Positions 6,741-11,305 of a stretch of DNA of 11,305 bases are shown one piece after another. The notes under the pieces were generated by a model. The model was given only the letters and a program-made list of their open reading frames with translations. It did not search any database and had not been told where the DNA came from. Every line of letters begins with the position of its first letter. Position 1 is the first letter of the stretch. This DNA comes from Leptospiraceae bacterium (GTDB taxonomy: Bacteria; Spirochaetota; Leptospiria; Leptospirales; Leptospiraceae). The DNA lies in the NCBI GenBank assembly GCA_024233865.1, contig JACKPA010000031.1, positions 1 through 11,305 on the forward strand, in the 5' to 3' direction. Made by a program: the position numbers and the translations under genes.

Positions 6741-7930
6741 AAAATAATTTTATTAGCAAGGCTTTTAGCGTATTTATTAGCGTAAGTAAGCACAGCGTCC
6801 CGAGAATCACCTTGCACAAGAACGAATCCAGAGCGAACACCACTGTGACAAATCCTCGATGTCTTATCTCCAGGTTGCAAAAAGACACCTATCTGGATTA
6901 CTTCATCATTCAAAAGTATGTCATCATAATTTTCAATTTTTTTCACAACTCTATCCGCTTCCAGTTCAAAATATTTGATATAGGAATATTTATTGTATAA
7001 TTGCCGCAATTCCGGTTTTTCCCCGAATGCCACTTGAATCGCCGCTTTATCCATATTAATTCCTGTCGAAGCTAAGGTGAGATATGATGAGATAAAATCC
7101 CCCCCTAGCCGAGCGCCAATTTCTATCATTTTAGGCCCATCATCCGTCCACTTAAGCTCCGCATGGGCCGCCGAATTATCTATTCCAAGAGCATTAATTG
7201 CATTGATCACAACTTTGTTCATTTCGCTTTTCTGCTCTTCAGTTAAATTTGCAGGTTGCAAATGACCCATTTCAACTGTATTCGGGAATGGAGTTATAAA
7301 TTTTTCCGTATATTGGATAACGGTTGTTTTACCCATATAAGTAATTGTTTCAATACTATATTCAGGTCCATCGACAAATTCTTCAATCAGCACAGAGCCA
7401 TTAGAAGCAAATGATCGAGTTTCAGATATATACTGATCAATTTCAGCAAAAAGATTAATTTTATAAACACCACGACTGGAAAATGAATCAACGGGTTTTA
7501 GAATAAGGGGATAAGTCAGTGAAGCGAGCAGATCGCTTGATATCTTCTCATCTGGCGAGAAATGAATGCCTTTCGCACATGGGACACCATGATCTTGCCA
7601 GGATTTTTTCATCAAAAGTTTATTTGTGCATCTTCTAACAATATCTTTCGAGTGAAAAATGAAGCCTAAATCATCGGCAAGCCTTGCCATAAGATGCAAT
7701 GGATTTTCCATTTGACCGGTAACAATACCTGACACATGATGATTGACTGCAATCTTTTTTGTTGTTTCGTAGTCATTCCGTTCAACGGTGTAAAAGAAGT
7801 CAGCCACTTCCCTTGCTGGAGCTTCGAACGATGGATCTATTACTACTGAAATCAAATCCAGGTTTCTTGCTGTATTGACAAGTGAAAGCTGATTTAAGCC
7901 TCCCCCGAATATTAATATGCTTTTTTTCAT
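6734..7930 (-). CDS. ATP-grasp carboxylate-amine ligase, likely coupling an amino acid to an amino sugar
   Basis: This 398-residue protein has the domain order of ATP-grasp ligases. A pre-ATP-grasp Rossmann-like segment SILIFGGGLNQLSLVNTARN (4-23) comes first. The ATP-binding part has PLILKPVDSFSSRGVYKI (141-158, with Lys145 in the usual nucleotide-binding place) and VLIEEFVDGPEYSIE (180-194). The metal-binding end has AAHAELKW (254-261) and MIEIGARLGGDF (268-279), where the common E-x-N triplet reads E-I-G. The last motif most resembles the branch that includes L-amino acid ligases. Such enzymes activate a carboxylate as an acyl phosphate and join it to an amine. Its ATG overlaps the aminotransferase stop as ATGA, so it is tied to the gene that creates a sugar amine. 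The inference is that it puts an amino acid or other small acid on that amine. Substrates are not shown by sequence. Confidence 0.87.
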   Translation of the reverse strand: MKKSILIFGGGLNQLSLVNTARNLDLISVVIDPSFEAPAREVADFFYTVERNDYETTKKIAVNHHVSGIVTGQMENPLHLMARLADDLGFIFHSKDIVRRCTNKLLMKKSWQDHGVPCAKGIHFSPDEKISSDLLASLTYPLILKPVDSFSSRGVYKINLFAEIDQYISETRSFASNGSVLIEEFVDGPEYSIETITYMGKTTVIQYTEKFITPFPNTVEMGHLQPANLTEEQKSEMNKVVINAINALGIDNSAAHAELKWTDDGPKMIEIGARLGGDFISSYLTLASTGINMDKAAIQVAFGEKPELRQLYNKYSYIKYFELEADRVVKKIENYDDILLNDEVIQIGVFLQPGDKTSRICHSGVRSGFVLVQGDSRDAVLTYANKYAKSLANKIILE

Positions 7931-9108
7931 AACATCAAACTATTCATCACTTTGCGAGTTGCGACAACAATCGCATCTCTTTCAGCTTCCGTCAAATCAG
8001 GATAAATCGGCAACCGCAACAGACCACCAAAAAACTTCATGGAATTCGGAAAATCGTCATCGGTTCCCAGGTGAGAATAGTATTTATTCCGGTGCAATGG
8101 GGTATAATGCACATTTGCATTGACACCTTCCGCCCGCAATGCGTCAAGAATCCAATATCGATGTTCCGCAGGGACTAATATCCCGAAAAGATGCCAGTTG
8201 GTTTTAGCGCCTTCGGTTTGTTTGATAAATTGCAAATTAGGGAGATCGCCCAATTCTGCCTTGTATTTCCGGGCAATTATCTCGCGTTTTTGGTTCATCC
8301 AGTCGAGTTTTTGCAGTTGCTTGATTCCGAGTGCACCATTGATATTGGATTGCACATAAGAATTTCCAATGCTGACATATTCATAATAGCCACGGGTAAT
8401 GTTATCTGTCAGAAATGAGTATTTATTTGTGCCTTTTTCACGCAGGATTTTCACTTTTTCAGCAATAGCATCGTCATTCGTCACCAAGGCGCCACCTTCA
8501 CCTGTCGTCAGGTTTTTTGTGCCATGGAAGCTAAAAGTACTCACATCGGCCAGGGTTCCGGTTTTGCGTCCTTTGTATTCAGCACCAATGGATTGGGCTG
8601 TATCGTGCACGACATATAAATTGTGTTTGCGAGCAATGGCGGTAATCTCATCCATCTCTGCAGGATTTCCAGCGTAATCAACCGGTGCGATTGCGACTGT
8701 ATTCTCATTAATTGCGGCCTCAACCATTTCCGGATCGATATTGCCATTATCTGGATGAACATCAACCAGTTTGATTTTCAATCCATTTAATAAAGCACCT
8801 AAAGCCGTAGATGTATAAGTGAAATTTGGCACGATCACCTCTTTTTCCGCAGGAAAATCTTTTACGCGAAAAGCCAAATCAAGAGCAACTGTACAGGATG
8901 GCATAAACAAAACGTGTTTAGCACCGAGATATTCAGCCAGCATTTTTTCAAATTCACGGCATGCTGGACCATCACCACTTATAAAAGTGGATTTGACTGC
9001 ATCGTAAACAGCCTGACAATCATTTTCATCCAAACATGGTTTGTGAATGAGAATGGTGGATTCTGAAACTGGTTGTCCTCCGTTTACTGCGAGTTGATTT
9101 TTATTCAT
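7927..9108 (-). CDS. DegT/DnrJ/EryC1/StrS PLP-dependent sugar aminotransferase (WecE-like)
   Basis: I choose the ATG at the complement of 9106-9108 (393 residues, MNKNQLAVNGGQPV). The longer frame begins with a TTG inside the upstream gene and adds 15 unconserved residues. The chosen start lies two bases after the upstream stop, with GGGA nine bases before it (complement of 9118-9121). Family features are VIVPNFTYTSTALGALLNG (91-109), VVHDTAQSIGAEYKGRKTGT (166-185, with PLP-binding Asp169) and TFSFHGTKNLTTGEGGALVT (191-210, with Lys198 as the PLP Schiff-base lysine). REKGTNKYSF (223-232) and SIGNSYVQSNINGALGIKQL (246-265) follow. The SFHxTKN and EKGTN segments are closer to WecE (4-amino-4,6-dideoxygalactose) than to GDP-perosamine synthase. 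It would aminate a 4-keto-6-deoxy nucleotide sugar using glutamate; whether the nucleotide is dTDP or GDP is open. It is GC-richer than the flippase (28 G+C in the 60 bases from 8581). Confidence 0.93.
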   Translation of the reverse strand: MNKNQLAVNGGQPVSESTILIHKPCLDENDCQAVYDAVKSTFISGDGPACREFEKMLAEYLGAKHVLFMPSCTVALDLAFRVKDFPAEKEVIVPNFTYTSTALGALLNGLKIKLVDVHPDNGNIDPEMVEAAINENTVAIAPVDYAGNPAEMDEITAIARKHNLYVVHDTAQSIGAEYKGRKTGTLADVSTFSFHGTKNLTTGEGGALVTNDDAIAEKVKILREKGTNKYSFLTDNITRGYYEYVSIGNSYVQSNINGALGIKQLQKLDWMNQKREIIARKYKAELGDLPNLQFIKQTEGAKTNWHLFGILVPAEHRYWILDALRAEGVNANVHYTPLHRNKYYSHLGTDDDFPNSMKFFGGLLRLPIYPDLTEAERDAIVVATRKVMNSLML

Positions 9109-9110
9109 AA

Positions 9111-9638
9111 TTATTGATCCCGAGCTTGTAGGATTGGTTCTGTGCATGGCCAATCAATCTTTAACCGATCATCGTTCCATTTTAAAACCACCTGGGCGGC
9201 TGCATCGATATATTCACCTGCATAAGCCAATTTATAATGATATATCGCCTCTTTCTCACCAATGACATAGTACCCGTTTAAAAAAGACGGTGGAACCAGG
9301 ACTTGCACTTTATTCTGATCATTTAAATGCCATGATTCCCATTTCAAGTAGGTTGGAGAATCGGGTCGATAATCGACAATGACCTGAAAAATATCGCCTT
9401 TAATACACGTCACTAACTTCCATGTTTTTGAGTCACCATGCATTCCTCTTAAAACATTAGGTTTGGATTCTGCAAATTTATCATGAATGAATACGATATT
9501 TTCAGGAAGGTATTTCTGATAATGTTCCTTTGAATATGTTGTAAAAATGCTGCCACGTCGATCGTAATTAACGGAAGGCTGGAATGTAAATACGTCATCG
9601 AAAATTTTTGATCTTCCAACAATTAAATCAAACGCCAT
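9111..9638 (-). CDS. RmlC-like cupin, dTDP-4-dehydrorhamnose 3,5-epimerase family, with altered active-site His
   Basis: This 175-residue protein has the RmlC core. NYDRRGSIFTTYSKEHY (24-40) matches the usual D-x-R-G-x-F start. VLRGMHGDSKTWKLVTCIKG (62-81) holds the conserved base His67 and Lys74. QVIVDYRPDSPTYLKWES (85-102) and KWNDDRLKIDWP (153-164) complete the pattern. The segment that is normally G-F-A-H-G-F reads SFLNGYY (118-124), with Asn121 in place of the second conserved His; Tyr133, Tyr135 and Tyr139 are in the usual Tyr-rich stretch. Family members epimerise C3 and/or C5 of 4-keto-6-deoxy nucleotide sugars, and RmlC homologues also work on GDP-linked sugars in some heptose pathways. 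No rmlA, rmlB or rmlD lies in the window. It sits one base after gmd and two before the aminotransferase, so it may act on a Gmd product or on dTDP-4-keto-6-deoxyglucose made elsewhere. Confidence 0.85.
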   Translation of the reverse strand: MAFDLIVGRSKIFDDVFTFQPSVNYDRRGSIFTTYSKEHYQKYLPENIVFIHDKFAESKPNVLRGMHGDSKTWKLVTCIKGDIFQVIVDYRPDSPTYLKWESWHLNDQNKVQVLVPPSFLNGYYVIGEKEAIYHYKLAYAGEYIDAAAQVVLKWNDDRLKIDWPCTEPILQARDQ

Positions 9639-9639
9639 T

Positions 9640-10713
9640 TTATAAGTGTACTCCGTTTCGGGATAAATTTTTAAAATCTGCCTGAGTCATAATTTTTACA
9701 AGTTTCGTGAATTTAGTTTTCGGCTCCCATCCCAATTCATTTTTAGCTTTTGTTGCATCACCTAACAACAGGTCAACCTCTGCTGGTCTATGATAACGAG
9801 GATTGATAACAACGACAGCCTGGCCTTCTTCCAAATTATTTTTTTTATTCCTTCTAACAGGTTTCTGCAAAATTCCTTTTTCTTTAATACCTGTTCCTTC
9901 CCAGCCAATGACCATTCCCAGTTCCAGAAATGCGAGTTCAATAAACTCACGCACCGTATGTGTTTCACCAGTCGCAAGAACATAATCCCTGGCTTGTGGT
10001 TGTTGAAGCATTTGCCACATCCCTTCAACGTATTCTGGTGCATAACCCCAATCGCGTTTTGCATTGAGATTTCCAACCTCAAGTTTATCTTGGTAGCCAA
10101 GTTTGATTTTTGCGGCAGCCTGGGTAATCTTCCGGGTAACGAAAGTCTCCCCTCTCCGCGGGGATTCATGATTAAATAAGATACCATTACAAGCAAACAG
10201 ATTGTATGCCTCCCGGTAATTTTTTACAATCCAGAACGCATACAGCTTAGCACATCCATATGGGCTGCGTGGATAAAAAGGTGTAGTTTCGGATTGCGGA
10301 ACTTCTTGCACTTTTCCATACAATTCCGATGTTGATGCTTGATAAAATTTCGTTTCAATTTCCGTGTCACGAATCGCATCAAGCAGGCGGATTGTCCCTA
10401 GTCCATCAACTTCTCCTGTGTACTCGGGTACCTCGAAAGAAACCTGCACGTGGCTTTGTGCCGCAAGATTATATATTTCGTCCGGTTTAACTTCTTTTAA
10501 AATTCTGTTAAGATTACTGGAATCTGTTAAATCGCCGTAGTATGCGCGAATCCGATCAAGTCCATATTTCTCAACGATTGGATCTATTCTTCCGGTATTA
10601 AAAGAACTGCTCCGTCGCATTACTCCAATGACTCTGTATCCTTTTTCCAAAAGAAATTCAGCTAAATAGGAGCCATCTTGTCCGGTTATACCTGTTATAA
10701 GTGCTGTTTTCAT
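9640..10713 (-). CDS. gmd: GDP-mannose 4,6-dehydratase
   Basis: This full-length 357-residue enzyme converts GDP-D-mannose to GDP-4-keto-6-deoxy-D-mannose in the cytoplasm, the branch point to GDP-L-fucose and related sugars. It has the NADP-binding ALITGITGQDGSYLAEFL (4-21) and VIGVMRRSSSFNTGRID (28-44). The catalytic Thr128 and Glu130 lie in YQASTSELYGKVQEVPQSE (124-142), and Tyr152/Lys156 in SPYGCAKLYAFW (150-161). Substrate and oligomer segments are NGILFNHESPRRGETFVTRK (176-195) and NAKRDWGYAPEYVEGMW (217-233). The C-terminal part (YHRPAEVDLLLGDATKAKNE) is also typical. Length matches the usual 345-375 residues and nothing essential is missing. It follows fcl by seven bases, with no strong ribosome binding site, and precedes the epimerase homologue by one base. 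Identification is very secure. Confidence 0.98.
   Translation of the reverse strand: MKTALITGITGQDGSYLAEFLLEKGYRVIGVMRRSSSFNTGRIDPIVEKYGLDRIRAYYGDLTDSSNLNRILKEVKPDEIYNLAAQSHVQVSFEVPEYTGEVDGLGTIRLLDAIRDTEIETKFYQASTSELYGKVQEVPQSETTPFYPRSPYGCAKLYAFWIVKNYREAYNLFACNGILFNHESPRRGETFVTRKITQAAAKIKLGYQDKLEVGNLNAKRDWGYAPEYVEGMWQMLQQPQARDYVLATGETHTVREFIELAFLELGMVIGWEGTGIKEKGILQKPVRRNKKNNLEEGQAVVVINPRYHRPAEVDLLLGDATKAKNELGWEPKTKFTKLVKIMTQADFKNLSRNGVHL
9651..9654 (-). promoter_or_regulatory. Possible Shine-Dalgarno sequence of the RmlC-like gene inside the gmd 3' end
   Basis: GGAG on the minus strand lies 12 bases before the ATG at 9638, within the last codons of gmd. The spacing is longer than ideal, so this is a tentative call. 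Confidence 0.35.
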
Positions 10714-10720
10714 AAGTTGT

Positions 10721-11305
10721 TCAACTTTGCTTCAAATGTGCTGTATTATCGAGAAACCAATCGTAACTTTTTCTAATTCCGTCCTCCAACGCTATGCTGT
10801 GTTTCCAGCCTAATTTATTTAGTTGAGTAACCTCCAATAGTTTCCGGGGCATGCCATCCGGTTTTGTTGAATCCCAACGTATATTTCCAGTAAAACCAAT
10901 GATCTCTTTAATTAATTCTGCCAAGTTTTTTATTGAAATATCCTCGCCACATCCAACATTGATCGTTCCATGATCTCGATCTATTCGATTGTTATCCATG
11001 AGGAATACTGCTGCATCTGCTAAATCGTCTACATACATGAATTCCCGTCTCGCGTTTCCTGTACCCCACAGGACAACCTCTGTATTTTTCATCTTTGCTT
11101 CATGGAACTTTCTTATCAAGGCAGGCAGCACATGCGCAGTTTCCAAGTTATAATTATCACCTGGTCCATAAAGATTCGTCACTATAAGCGAGTTAAAATT
11201 CGTATTATATTGGCGATTATAGCTATCACACAATTTTATTGATGCAATTTTGGAGATGGCGTATGGTTCATTTGACTGCTCTAATTTTCCAGAGAGTAGA
11301 CTATT
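10721..11305 (-). CDS. fcl: GDP-L-fucose synthase, C-terminal part (5' end beyond the right edge)
   Basis: The frame is open from the last base of the window to a TGA stop (complement of 10721-10723), giving 194 residues. No start codon should be assigned within it. The TTG near 11233 that can serve as a formal start falls inside conserved sequence, after NEPYAISKIASIKLCDSYNR. That stretch carries the SDR catalytic Tyr and Lys as Y-A-I-S-K, at about residues 15-19 of the fragment. Other family blocks are VTNLYGPGDNYN, HVLPALIRKFHEAK, VLWGTGNARREFMYVDDLAD and NVGCGEDISIKNLAELI. The enzyme (also called WcaG) carries out 3,5-epimerisation and NADPH reduction of GDP-4-keto-6-deoxymannose to GDP-L-fucose. 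Compared with the usual 310-320 residues, about 120 N-terminal residues including the nucleotide-binding motif are missing because of the window edge. It lies seven bases upstream of gmd, whose product is its substrate. Confidence 0.95.
   Translation of the reverse strand, partial: NSLLSGKLEQSNEPYAISKIASIKLCDSYNRQYNTNFNSLIVTNLYGPGDNYNLETAHVLPALIRKFHEAKMKNTEVVLWGTGNARREFMYVDDLADAAVFLMDNNRIDRDHGTINVGCGEDISIKNLAELIKEIIGFTGNIRWDSTKPDGMPRKLLEVTQLNKLGWKHSIALEDGIRKSYDWFLDNTAHLKQS

Noticed and set aside
9109..9153. Longer aminotransferase start at a TTG overlapping the RmlC-like gene by 43 bases
   Set aside because: The extra 15 residues are not family-like, TTG is a weak start, and an ATG at 9108 sits two bases after the upstream stop and begins the conserved N-terminus.
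9762..10196. Second minus-strand frame of 144 codons inside gmd
   Set aside because: It is another frame of gmd, whose true frame carries all catalytic motifs across this stretch.
11231..11233. TTG as the start of the GDP-fucose synthase gene
   Set aside because: Conserved sequence, including the catalytic Tyr and Lys, continues upstream in frame to the window edge, so this is an internal Leu codon.

Overview
This window is part of one large surface-polysaccharide (O-antigen or capsule type) biosynthesis operon. All twelve genes lie on the minus strand, so transcription runs from the right edge to the left edge. Eleven of the twelve genes are separated by no more than 23 bases or overlap by 4. 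The enzyme set (GDP-fucose genes, a CapE/FnlA-type dehydratase, a Wzx-type flippase and a Wzy/WaaL-type membrane protein) points to a Gram-negative bacterium using the Wzx/Wzy-dependent route. The species cannot be fixed from the sequence. DNA is AT-rich, strongly so in the middle of the operon.

Layout in transcription order. Right part (about 11305-9640): the 3' part of GDP-L-fucose synthase (fcl), cut by the window edge, and complete GDP-mannose 4,6-dehydratase (gmd). Together they form the GDP-L-fucose pathway. Next (9638-6203) comes a four-gene cassette: an RmlC-type cupin epimerase homologue, a WecE-like PLP sugar aminotransferase, an ATP-grasp ligase and a GNAT acetyltransferase. My inference is that it makes a 4-amino-4,6-dideoxyhexose whose amine is coupled to an amino acid that is then N-acetylated. 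Then come a family 2 glycosyltransferase, a SAM methyltransferase, a Wzx-like flippase, an O-antigen polymerase/ligase-type protein and a CgeB-like glycosyltransferase (6191-455). The left end holds the first 92 codons of a CapE/FnlA-type UDP-GlcNAc 4,6-dehydratase (276-1). This gene has no stop inside the window and typically starts UDP-N-acetyl-L-fucosamine synthesis.

The only sizeable non-coding stretch is 277-454. It contains a palindrome-rich element of about 130 bases bounded by imperfect inverted repeats, like a small non-autonomous mobile element or intergenic palindromic repeat. Its right end supplies the stop codon of the CgeB-like gene. There are no RNA genes, CRISPR arrays, transposase genes or phage genes that I can support.

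Together the genes would provide GDP-L-fucose, an acylated amino sugar and (with genes beyond the left edge) a UDP-FucNAc-type sugar. They would then assemble these with at least two glycosyltransferases, methylate a component, flip the lipid-linked unit and polymerise or ligate it. The least conventional part is the aminotransferase/ATP-grasp/GNAT cassette and its atypical RmlC-like partner.
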